Assembly (NCBI GenBank): GCA_900544245.1
Contig: UQUH01000043.1
Location: 1-14,924 of the forward strand
Direction: 5' to 3'
From: an uncultured Coriobacteriaceae bacterium
GTDB lineage: Bacteria; Actinomycetota; Coriobacteriia; Coriobacteriales; QAMH01
DNA: 14,924 nucleotides
Shown: in pieces, positions 6,237-13,156 of the stretch
Numbering within the stretch: position 1 is the first letter of the stretch
Layout: each line of letters starts with the position of its first letter
The notes under the pieces: generated by a model
What the model saw: the letters and a program-made list of their open reading frames with translations, nothing else
What the model was told of the DNA's origin: nothing
The model's database searches: none
Made by a program: the position numbers and the translations under genes

Positions 6237-8581
6237 ATGGACGTCTTTGCCTCATATGCACCCTTCATCCAGGACTTTATCTACCGCAACGGCTGGGAGA
6301 GCCTGCGCTCGGTGCAAGTCGCTGCCGCCGACGCCCTGAGCAGCTTGCCGACGCCATCCTCAATTCCGAGGACAACGTTCTGCTGGCCGCATCCACCGCC
6401 TCCGGCAAGACCGAGGCGGCGTTCTTCCCCATACTCTCCCAGCTCGACGAGAATCCCTCCTCGAGCGTCGGCGTGCTCTACATCGCACCGCTCAAGGCAC
6501 TCATCAACGACCAGTTCGGCCGTCTCACCGAGCTCTGCGAGGAGGCCGAGATTCCCGTCTGGCGCTGGCACGGCGATGTCGCGCAGTCACGCAAGAGCAA
6601 GCTGCTCAAGCACCCGAGCGGCATCTTGCAGATCACGCCGGAATCCCTCGAGGCGCTGCTCCTGCACAAGCATTCCCACATTCCCGCGCTCTTCGGCGAC
6701 CTGCGCTTCATCGTCATCGACGAGATTCACTCCCTCATGCGCGCCGACCGCGGTGGGCAATGTCTCTGCCTTATCGAACGTCTCTCGCGTCTCGCATCAT
6801 GCAACCCGCGTCGCATCGGGTTGTCGGCAACCATCGGCGACCTCGAGCTTGCCGGACGCTTCCTCGGCTCAGGTTCGGGTCGCGACACCATCATCCCCCG
6901 CATCGAGGATGCGCAGCAGCGCTGGCGCCTGTCCATATCGCACTTCTTCGTGGGAGAGGGCGCCGAGGAAATGGCGGCGGGAGAAGATGAGGCAGTTGCT
7001 CAGGGACGCTGTCTCATAAACCCCAATGAGACAGCGTCCCTGAGCAACTGCCTCATCCCTCCTCCACCCGAGCCCGCCACCGATGCCGCTCCCGCAGGCG
7101 CGGACCTCGGCCTCGGCTACATCTTCGAGCATACGCGTGGCAAGAAGTGCCTCGTCTTCTGCAACTCACGCGAGGAGGCCGAAGGCGTCACCACCACGTT
7201 ACGCCGCTATTGCGAGGCCAACAACGAGCCCGACCGTTTCCTCATCCATCACGGCAACCTCTCGTCGGCCGTGCGCGAGAGCGCGGAAGACGTCATGCGC
7301 GACGAGGAGCTCGACCAGACGACCGTCACCACGGCCACCCTCGAACTCGGCATCGACATCGGTCGCCTCGAGCGTGCCTTCCAAATCGACGCGCCCTTCA
7401 CGGTGAGTGCGTTCCTGCAGCGCATGGGCCGTACGGGACGTCGCGGTTCGCCCCCGGAGATGTGGTTCGTCATGCGTGAGGATCGCGCCGAGCCACGCAC
7501 CACCCTGGGCGCGACCATCCCCTGGAAGCTCCTGCAGGGCATCGCACTCGTACAGCTCTACCTCGAGGATCGCTGGGTCGAGCCACCGCGCCTCGACCGC
7601 CTGCCCTACAGTTTGCTCTACCACCAGACCATGGCAACCCTCGCCAGTGGGGGCGAGATGACGCCGGCCGAACTCGCGGCTCGCGTACTCACCCTCGGGT
7701 ACTTTCATCGCGTGAGCAGCGAGGACTTCCGCATCCTGTTACATCACCTCATCGACATCGACCACATCCAGCTTACCGAGGAGGGTGGTCTCATCGTCGG
7801 CATCGCGGGCGAGCGCGTCATCAACAGCTACCGCTTCTACGGCGTCTTCCAGGAAAACGAAGAGTACACCGTCCGCAACGAGTCCCAGGAGCTCGGCACC
7901 ATCGTGCTGCCGCCGCCCGTGGGCGAAAAACTCGCCATCGCCGGCGCCACCTGGCTCGTCGAGGAGGTCGACCACAAACGCCACCTCGTCTACGCCACGC
8001 AGGTAAAGGGCCAGGTGCCGGCCTACTTTGGCGACTGCCCCGGCGACATCAACACCGTCGTGCTCGAGCGCATGCTGCGCGTGCTCATGGAGGATGCGGA
8101 CTATCCCTACCTCATGGACAACGCGCGCGGCAGGCTCGCCCAGGCTCGCTCGACCGCACGCAACGCCCATCTCGACCACATCCCGCTCGTTCGTCTGGGA
8201 GGCGACACCTGGGGGCTCTTCCCCTGGCTTGGCAGCTACGCCTTCCTCGCGCTCGAGCGCTTCCTCAAGATCAAGTGCGCCGACCAGCTCCAACTCAAGG
8301 GTCTGGACTCGTCGCGTCCCTACTTCATGGAGTTTCGCATGAAGGGCGACGAGCAGTTGTTCTACGATGTGCTCGCTGAGCAGGCAACCACGCCCTTCGA
8401 TCCACTTGACCTCGTCTATCCCGACGAAGTTCCCATCTGGGAGAAATACGACGAGTACGTGCCCATCGAGCTCATCCGCAAGGGCTTCGCCGAAAGCGTC
8501 CTCGACATCGATGGCATGCTCAAACGCGTGCGTCAGTGGTGCGGCCTGCCAGACGAGGAACCACCGCAACTCCCGAGGTAG
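6237..8581 (+). pseudogene. Lhr/BrxHI-type superfamily II DEAD/DEAH helicase, with a single-base frameshift
   Basis: Translation should start at ATG 6237 behind GGCGG and gives MDVFASYAPFIQDFIYRNGW, the normal family N-terminus. After codon 34 (CTG, 6336-6338) the homologous sequence continues only in the frame one base back, from GAG at 6338. One G seems missing, as if CTG-GAG had become CTGAG. The joined product is ~781 residues, with Walker A TASGKT (54-59), DEIH (162-165), LSAT (196-199), FCNSREEAE, and motif VI QRMGRTGRRG (395-404), then a long Lhr-like C-terminal region. The unshifted frame leaves only a 5' stub. The rear part has a GTG at 6473, downstream of Walker A, so starting there could not give an active ATPase. 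A 24-residue palindromic insert (251-274) lies between the two RecA domains. It is the third gene of the TerB-BrxD operon and ends 3 bp from the convergent yjbQ-like gene. Confidence 0.8.
6986..7057. repeat. 72-bp perfect palindromic element inside the helicase gene
   Basis: Two exact 32-bp inverted arms (6986-7017 and 7026-7057) flank an 8-nt loop AAACCCCA. The element spans exactly 24 codons and starts on a codon boundary, so the helicase frame continues through it. Both strands therefore read similar peptides, DEAVAQGRCLI on the left arm and NETASLSNCLI on the right. Each arm holds a 31-bp unit that is itself an imperfect dyad (ATGAGACAG...CTGCCTCAT), so this is an inverted dimer of a smaller repeat. 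A diverged copy of the unit lies at 8995-9025. Confidence 0.9.
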
Positions 8582-8584
8582 CCG

Positions 8585-8977
8585 CTACTCCCCCACCACC
8601 TGCACGCAGATCTTGCGGTGACGCGGGCCGTCGAACTCGCAGAAGTAGATGCCCTGCCAGGTGCCAAGCGCCATGGCGCCACCCGTCACGGGAATGGTCT
8701 CCGACGCACCGATGGCGCTGCTCTTGAGGTGAGCGGCGCTGTTACCCTCGGCATGCTTGAAGTCACGCCGGTCGGGAAAGATGTCCGCCAGCGCGAGCTT
8801 GAGGTCGCGTACGACGTCGGGATCGGCATTCTCGTTGATGGTGATCGCGGCGGTGGTGTGCGGGCAATAGACCACGCACAACCCCTCCTCGATGCCGCTT
8901 TCCCGCACGATCTGCCTCACTCGCGCCGTGATATCGACGAACCCGTAGGCTGGCGTCTCCAGTTCGAATCGCTCCAT
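8585..8977 (-). CDS. yjbQ: YjbQ family protein (UPF0047; secondary thiamine-phosphate synthase-like)
   Basis: The product is 130 residues, close to the usual ~135. It carries the family signatures CPHTTAAITINENADPDV (38-55) and HAEGNSAAHLKSSAIG (75-90), followed by a TWQGIYFCEFDGPRHR segment near the C-terminus. His40, His75 and His83 are the likely metal/active-site residues. Members have weak thiamine-phosphate synthase activity in some bacteria, and the physiological role is unsettled. It is a soluble cytoplasmic protein. The start is supported by GGGAGG 5 nt upstream. It is divergent from the MBL-fold gene (71 bp apart) and converges on the helicase with a 3-bp gap, with no recognisable terminator between them. 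The gene appears intact. Confidence 0.92.
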   Translation of the reverse strand: MERFELETPAYGFVDITARVRQIVRESGIEEGLCVVYCPHTTAAITINENADPDVVRDLKLALADIFPDRRDFKHAEGNSAAHLKSSAIGASETIPVTGGAMALGTWQGIYFCEFDGPRHRKICVQVVGE

Positions 8978-8991
8978 GTCTGCCTCCCGTT

Positions 8992-9028
8992 AAAATGAGA
9001 CAATATCTCTGAGCAATTGTCTCATTTT
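8992..9028. repeat. palindromic repeat between yjbQ and the MBL gene
   Basis: Arms of 13 bp (8992-9004 and 9016-9028, AAAATGAGACAAT and its complement) flank an 11-nt centre. The inner 31 bp (8995-9025) match the right-arm unit of the helicase palindrome (7026-7056) at 25 of 31 positions by my count, and all six differences are transitions. It fills most of a divergent 71-bp gap. It could act as a bidirectional RNA hairpin or operator, but its kinship to the helicase insert makes a dispersed repeat more likely. Confidence 0.75.
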
Positions 9029-9048
9029 CGACAGCGAGGAGCATGACC

Positions 9049-9861
9049 ATGAAGACGACGATACTCGTGGACAACGACGCGCAGGAAGGTCTCGGCTGCG
9101 AATGGGGCTTCTCCGCACTCATCGAGACCGATGGCGCGACCATCCTGCTCGACTCGGGTGCGTCGGGGCTTTTCGCGCAAAATGCGCAAGCCCTCGGCAT
9201 CGACCTGGCAGATGTCGACTATTGCGTGCTCTCCCACGCCCACTTCGACCACGCCGACGGCTTCGGGGACTTCTTCGCAATCAATGACCACGCGCCGCTG
9301 CTTATCCAAAGCGCTTGCGAGGAAACGTGTTGGAGCGATGCAAAAGGCGACATGAAGTACATCGGCATCCAGAGAGGACTTCTCGAGCAGCAGGCACTGC
9401 GTATCGAGCGCGTCGACGGCACCTTGCAATTCGCACCTGGCGCATGGCTCCTGGGCCATGACACCGAGGGCCTCGAGGCAATCGGCGAGCGCGAGCACCT
9501 CTACCTGAAGACCGATGACGGGCTTGTCGGCGACGGGTTCGACCACGAGCAGAGCCTCATCATCGAAACCCCCGAGGGGCTCGTCATCTTCAACAGCTGC
9601 TCCCACGGAGGCATCGAGACCATCATCAACGAGGCACGTGCCGCATTCCCCGGCAAACCCATCCGCGCGCTCGTCGGCGGACTGCACCTGTTCCTGCGCG
9701 AAGATGACGAAGTACACGCCCTTGCGCAAACCATCCGCGAGCTTGGCATCGACAAGATCTACACCGGCCATTGCACGGGAGAGCATGCGCTCGAAATCCT
9801 GCAAGAGGAACTACCCGACATCGTCGAGGCAACCTACGCGGGCCAAGTCTTCGAGCTGTAG
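9049..9861 (+). CDS. MBL-fold metallohydrolase, dihydropterin/RFA-P synthase-like subgroup
   Basis: The 270-residue protein has the metallo-beta-lactamase motif SHAHFDHADG (62-71; His63, His65, Asp67, His68). Later ligand candidates are His186 in SCSHGG, His213 in GGLHLF and His241 in TGHCTGEHA. This arrangement is typical of the subgroup annotated as 7,8-dihydropterin-6-methyl-4-(beta-D-ribofuranosyl)-aminobenzene-5'-phosphate synthase-like hydrolases. The true substrate is usually unknown and I do not assign one. Length is normal and there is no signal peptide, so it should be cytoplasmic. ATG 9043 is also in frame, but GAGGAG ends 1 nt before it and 7 nt before ATG 9049, so I choose the latter. 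The gene stops 4 bp from a convergent small ORF, and no clear terminator is seen there. Confidence 0.88.
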   Translation: MKTTILVDNDAQEGLGCEWGFSALIETDGATILLDSGASGLFAQNAQALGIDLADVDYCVLSHAHFDHADGFGDFFAINDHAPLLIQSACEETCWSDAKGDMKYIGIQRGLLEQQALRIERVDGTLQFAPGAWLLGHDTEGLEAIGEREHLYLKTDDGLVGDGFDHEQSLIIETPEGLVIFNSCSHGGIETIINEARAAFPGKPIRALVGGLHLFLREDDEVHALAQTIRELGIDKIYTGHCTGEHALEILQEELPDIVEATYAGQVFEL

Positions 9862-9865
9862 CCCC

Positions 9866-9964
9866 TCACTTCGAGGGCCCGCAGAACAGGATCGCGAGCA
9901 TCATGATGATGACGAACCACGCCATCGCACTGGAACCCGCGAGTAATGCCGACAAGACGCCCAT
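9866..9964 (-). CDS. 32-residue single-span membrane microprotein downstream of the APC permease
   Basis: A short ORF with ATG at 9964 and TGA at 9868-9866 has a GGGAG site 7 nt upstream. Its product has a short N-terminus (MGVLSALLAGSSAM), one hydrophobic stretch AWFVIIMMLAILF (about residues 15-27) and a CGPSK tail. It lies 73 bp after the permease stop on the same strand, so it is likely the last gene of that operon. Small one-helix subunits are known beside secondary transporters, for example MetS with the NSS transporter MetP, but I see no clear sequence match to MetS. Role as a transporter accessory subunit is inference. It could be a chance ORF, but ribosome site, spacing and hydrophobic profile argue against that. 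Confidence 0.55.
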   Translation of the reverse strand: MGVLSALLAGSSAMAWFVIIMMLAILFCGPSK

Positions 9965-10037
9965 GATGTTTCTCCCTCGTTTGAACTGAACGACAAGCCG
10001 AAGGTATCAAGCGCCTGTGACGTGGTTTTCCTCTCGC

Positions 10038-11459
10038 TCACTCCATGGTGATCTCGCGGTGCAGGGCGCGCGTCATGACCAGGTAGTACACGATGCCGAT
10101 GGCTATCCACACGACGCCGATGATCTTGGCGGGCACGTCAAGCGAAAGCAGCAACGCGAAGACCACGATCATGCCCAGGATGGGACAGACCAGAAAACGC
10201 ACGGGGTTGCCGTGATCCTTCTTCCTGAACCAGAACCACACGACCACGCAGAGGTTGAGCAGAAAGTACGTGGAAAGGGCACCGAAGTTCACGACCTTGC
10301 CCAGTCCCTCCATGCCGATGAGCAGAAAGGGCGCGAGCAAGACGAGCGAGAGAGCCGACACGAAGCACGTGGCGACGATGGGCACCTGGCGCTTCTCGTC
10401 GATCTTGGCCAGGACGCCGGGAAGCGATCCGCTCTTGCCCATGACGTAGAGAATGCGCGATACCGACACCGTCGCGACCAAGCCGGTGAAGACGCCCTGA
10501 GCCAAAGCCACGGACACGGCACAGACGACGCCGAACCACTTGCCGCCCACCAGCTCGGCGATATGGTAGAAGCCGTTGTTCTCGTCGTTCTTGCAAATCT
10601 GGCCCGACGGGTCGACGCAGGTGGCGATGAAGCACGTCAGGACGAAGATGGCCACGAGGATGATGACCATGATCATCATCGCGCGCGACGGCCCGTGTCG
10701 CTCGTCCTTCGCCTCGTCGGTGAGCGTGGCAACGCATCCGAAGCCCACGAACGAGAACACCGCCAGCGAGGCGGCGCCCATGACGCCGGATACCGAGAAG
10801 GTATTGGGATTGAACAGGGCGGTCAGCGAGAAACCGCTCGTCTCGGGGTGTCCGATGATGTAGACCACACCGAACACGATGAACATGCCGAGCACGATGA
10901 ACTCGAGGATGAGCGCGATGCGGTTGACGAACATCGTCGTGCTCATGCCGCGTGACGCGACGACGAAGACGAAGACGAGGAAGATAAGACACCAGCCCCA
11001 TACCGGAATCTGCGGCACATAGGTGCTCAGCGCCTCGGCGCCCATGATGAAGACCATGTCGGACGACGTGAGATACTGCAGCAACATGAGCCAGCCGGCC
11101 ACGAAACCGAGGCCCTTGCCAATGCTCTTGGACGTGTAAGTGTAGATGGAACCCGACGACGGGAAGGTCCCGATCATCATGCCGAAGGACAGCACGGAAA
11201 AGAACATGCCGATGAAGGCGACGAAATACGCGAGCGCCGGCATGCCACCCGATGCGTTCGACACGCCACCGAAGAGACTGAACGTGGCGATGGGCACCAT
11301 GAAGATGAGGCCGTAGACCACCATGTCGAATACGCCGACCGTCCTCTTGAAGCCGGCATCTCCCTGTGACGAAGACGCGTCCGCAGTCTGCGCCGCAGTC
11401 GGCGCGTCGCTCTGCACCGAAGCGTCTGCCTTCGGAGCTGCATCCTTGGTATCAGTCAT
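10038..11459 (-). CDS. APC-superfamily amino acid/polyamine permease
   Basis: The product is 473 residues with about 12 predicted membrane spans after a ~37-residue hydrophilic, Ala/Ser/Asp-rich N-terminal tail. Span 1 (VVYGLIFMVPIATFSLFGG) and the span 3 region (SSGSIYTYTSKSIGKGLGF, then GWLMLLQYL) are typical of APC transporters of the PuuP-like group, which import amino acids or polyamines by cation symport or exchange. The substrate cannot be told from sequence. The ribosome site AGGAGG overlaps the stop codon of the upstream MFS gene, only 12 nt away, so the two are probably translationally coupled. A 32-codon membrane ORF follows. An odd point is an extracellular-type loop with two Cys (CVDPSGQICKNDENNGF). 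No interruption is seen. Confidence 0.9.
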   Translation of the reverse strand: MTDTKDAAPKADASVQSDAPTAAQTADASSSQGDAGFKRTVGVFDMVVYGLIFMVPIATFSLFGGVSNASGGMPALAYFVAFIGMFFSVLSFGMMIGTFPSSGSIYTYTSKSIGKGLGFVAGWLMLLQYLTSSDMVFIMGAEALSTYVPQIPVWGWCLIFLVFVFVVASRGMSTTMFVNRIALILEFIVLGMFIVFGVVYIIGHPETSGFSLTALFNPNTFSVSGVMGAASLAVFSFVGFGCVATLTDEAKDERHGPSRAMMIMVIILVAIFVLTCFIATCVDPSGQICKNDENNGFYHIAELVGGKWFGVVCAVSVALAQGVFTGLVATVSVSRILYVMGKSGSLPGVLAKIDEKRQVPIVATCFVSALSLVLLAPFLLIGMEGLGKVVNFGALSTYFLLNLCVVVWFWFRKKDHGNPVRFLVCPILGMIVVFALLLSLDVPAKIIGVVWIAIGIVYYLVMTRALHREITME

Positions 11460-11471
11460 GATAACCCCCTC

Positions 11472-12935
11472 CTATCCTCTCCCGGCTTTCTCGTTCGTCG
11501 TACTGCCCGTGGCAGCCGTCTTCCCCTTCTGACGGCGCACGAGACGCGTATAGACGACGGTAAGAATGACCGCCACTATCAATATGCCAATGGCAATGAG
11601 CAGGGTATGCGAAAAGCCAAATGCGTAGGCATCGGCTTTGGTCATTCCCCCCGCCATCAAATGGGTGACATCGCCGGACATGATGCCGACGAAGAGGGCC
11701 GACGAGACGGAGCTGCCGATCTGCACGATCGTCGAATGGATGGACGAGCCGTACGAGGAGATGGCGCGGGGAAGCGCGTCGAGGTCGACGGTCTTCACCG
11801 CCGGGAAGAAAATGCCGATGCCCGCATAGGCTATGGCAGCGCAGGCAAGCAAGACGATGACGAGCAGCTGCGCGGAGGCAAAGTACATGCCGACGTAGCC
11901 GATGAGCACGATCGCAAATCCCACCGGAACGAGTGGCCATACGCCGTGCTTCGCGAGCAGGTGGCCACTGGGAAAGCAACAGGCCGCATAGCACAGGATG
12001 GGTACGATGCACATGCAGCCGGCTATGAACGGCGAGTACGACGCCGCGCCCTCGAGATACAGGGGGACGAGCAGGCTCATGTACACCGATGCCATGAACG
12101 CAAGCGTGACGAGCGTCTCACCGACGGTGAACACCGGATTGCGCAGCGGCGTCAGATTGAGCAGGGGCTCGTCGATATGCAGCTGACGATACACGAAGAT
12201 GGCGAGTATCGCGATGCCGGCGAGCATGATGACGAGTGGCGGAAAGACCTCATGCGAGATCTCGTTCAGGCCATAGAGGAAGCAGGCCAGGCCGACAAAG
12301 CTCAGCGCAACGCTTGGGATGTCGATATGGGCTTTTCTGCGCATATACAGATTGTGGATAGCCGGCCTGCCCGCGATGATGAGAACAAGGGCAATCACCG
12401 CGGGGATGAGGAAGAGCGGGCGAAGGCCGACGCAGGTGATGATGAGACCTGAAACGGGCGGGGCAAACGCCAGCGCGACGCCAATGACGCCACTGTTCAC
12501 AGCAAGCAAGGTCGCCGCCTTGCCCTTTGGCGCGATGGTGAGCAGCGCCTCGTTGATAAGCGGGAAGCACAGCCCCGTGCAAACGGCCTGGAGGGCACGG
12601 GCGACGATCATGACCGGATAGTTCCAGGCAAAGAAACCGAGCAACGAGCCTACGAACGAAAAGACGAAGCCGATGGTCATGAGCTTGTGAAGGCCTATGC
12701 GCTCGAGCAGCTTTGCCGCCATGGTGATGGTCGTCGCGGTGACGATCGTGAAGGCGAGCACCATCCAGTTAGCTTGGGAGAGCGTGATGTGAAAGTCGGT
12801 CGCGACGTAATCGAGTGCGACGTTCATGAGCGACTGCGTGAACGACGCGAGGAGATTGCTCGCGAGCAGGACGACGATCATCGCCGTCCGCGCCGCGCCC
12901 ACCGGCGGGCTTGGTATGCTCGCATCAGCCGCCAT
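11472..12935 (-). CDS. MFS transporter, DHA2 (EmrB/QacA-like) drug/metabolite exporter
   Basis: The 487-residue protein has about 14 predicted spans, as in the DHA2 family of proton-coupled exporters. Span 1 contains the D1-type stretch LDYVATDFHITLSQANWMVL. A motif-A-like loop follows (LLERIGLHKLMTIG), and the motif-C position reads GVALAFAPPVSGLI, close to the antiporter signature. A basic, Lys/Thr-rich cytoplasmic tail ends the protein. Substrates of such pumps range from drugs to amino-acid-derived compounds and cannot be read here. It heads an operon with the APC permease, so paired import and export of related compounds is possible. The ribosome site before ATG 12935 is weak (GTGGGG), and a longer N-terminus from 13111 in the same frame lacks a better one. 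The upstream region holds a TTGACA and two tandem dyads. Confidence 0.88.
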   Translation of the reverse strand: MAADASIPSPPVGAARTAMIVVLLASNLLASFTQSLMNVALDYVATDFHITLSQANWMVLAFTIVTATTITMAAKLLERIGLHKLMTIGFVFSFVGSLLGFFAWNYPVMIVARALQAVCTGLCFPLINEALLTIAPKGKAATLLAVNSGVIGVALAFAPPVSGLIITCVGLRPLFLIPAVIALVLIIAGRPAIHNLYMRRKAHIDIPSVALSFVGLACFLYGLNEISHEVFPPLVIMLAGIAILAIFVYRQLHIDEPLLNLTPLRNPVFTVGETLVTLAFMASVYMSLLVPLYLEGAASYSPFIAGCMCIVPILCYAACCFPSGHLLAKHGVWPLVPVGFAIVLIGYVGMYFASAQLLVIVLLACAAIAYAGIGIFFPAVKTVDLDALPRAISSYGSSIHSTIVQIGSSVSSALFVGIMSGDVTHLMAGGMTKADAYAFGFSHTLLIAIGILIVAVILTVVYTRLVRRQKGKTAATGSTTNEKAGRG

Positions 12936-12948
12936 TTTGGCCCCACAT

Positions 12949-12976
12949 TCGATAGTGTGTATTCATCGTTTGTCAA
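12949..12976 (-). promoter_or_regulatory. candidate promoter of the MFS/APC operon
   Basis: A perfect -35 TTGACA (12976-12971) is followed after 16 bp by TATCGA (12954-12949), a weak -10. The sequence CACTATCG on the minus strand here (12958-12951) repeats eight bases of the dyad at 13108-13122, so a regulator that binds that dyad could also contact the promoter. The leader would be very short (about 6-8 nt), which is unusual. Confidence 0.35.
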
Positions 12977-13069
12977 GAGCATTGTACTACCGAATAGGTG
13001 AAGTGCGCTATTTATTATTCGAACGGAACTGTTGCTGGGGCGCATTCTCGAAAGAATCTTTACTAGCCC

Positions 13070-13122
13070 AATAATGCACTGTCGCGGTGCATTATTCTCG
13101 TAAAAACGCACTATCGCAGTGC
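13070..13122. promoter_or_regulatory. two tandem dyads upstream of the MFS/APC operon
   Basis: Dyad 1 (13070-13096) has 10-bp perfect arms AATAATGCAC/GTGCATTATT around 7 nt. Dyad 2 (13108-13122) has 5-bp arms GCACT/AGTGC around 5 nt. Their 15-bp cores, GCACTGTCGCGGTGC and GCACTATCGCAGTGC, agree at 13 of 15 positions, and the centres are 32 bp apart, about three helical turns. This spacing suits a regulator binding one DNA face. Either dyad could also act as a terminator hairpin for the MFS gene ending at 13157. Confidence 0.5.
13102..13122 (-). terminator. possible intrinsic terminator of the second MFS gene
   Basis: Read on the minus strand, dyad 2 is GCACT-GCGAT-AGTGC followed by G and five T, about 35 nt after the MFS stop at 13157. 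The stem is only 5 bp, so termination would be modest. The same bases also fit an operator role. Confidence 0.4.
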
Positions 13123-13156
13123 ACTTTGCGCAGGCGAATGCCTCAGCTCTCTCTCC

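Noticed and set aside
6330..6345. Programmed -1 ribosomal frameshift in the helicase
   Set aside because: No X-XXY-YYZ slippery heptamer lies at the shift and no clear stimulatory hairpin follows; a lost G explains it more simply.
9862..9884. Hairpin CCCTC/GAGGG between the convergent MBL gene and the small ORF as a terminator
   Set aside because: Stem of only 5 bp, inside the small ORF's 3' end, with no T-run on either strand.
10017..10955. 312-codon plus-strand ORF opposite the APC permease
   Set aside because: Its product is a His/Asp/Glu/Arg-rich string made from the antisense of hydrophobic codons, with no recognisable domain.
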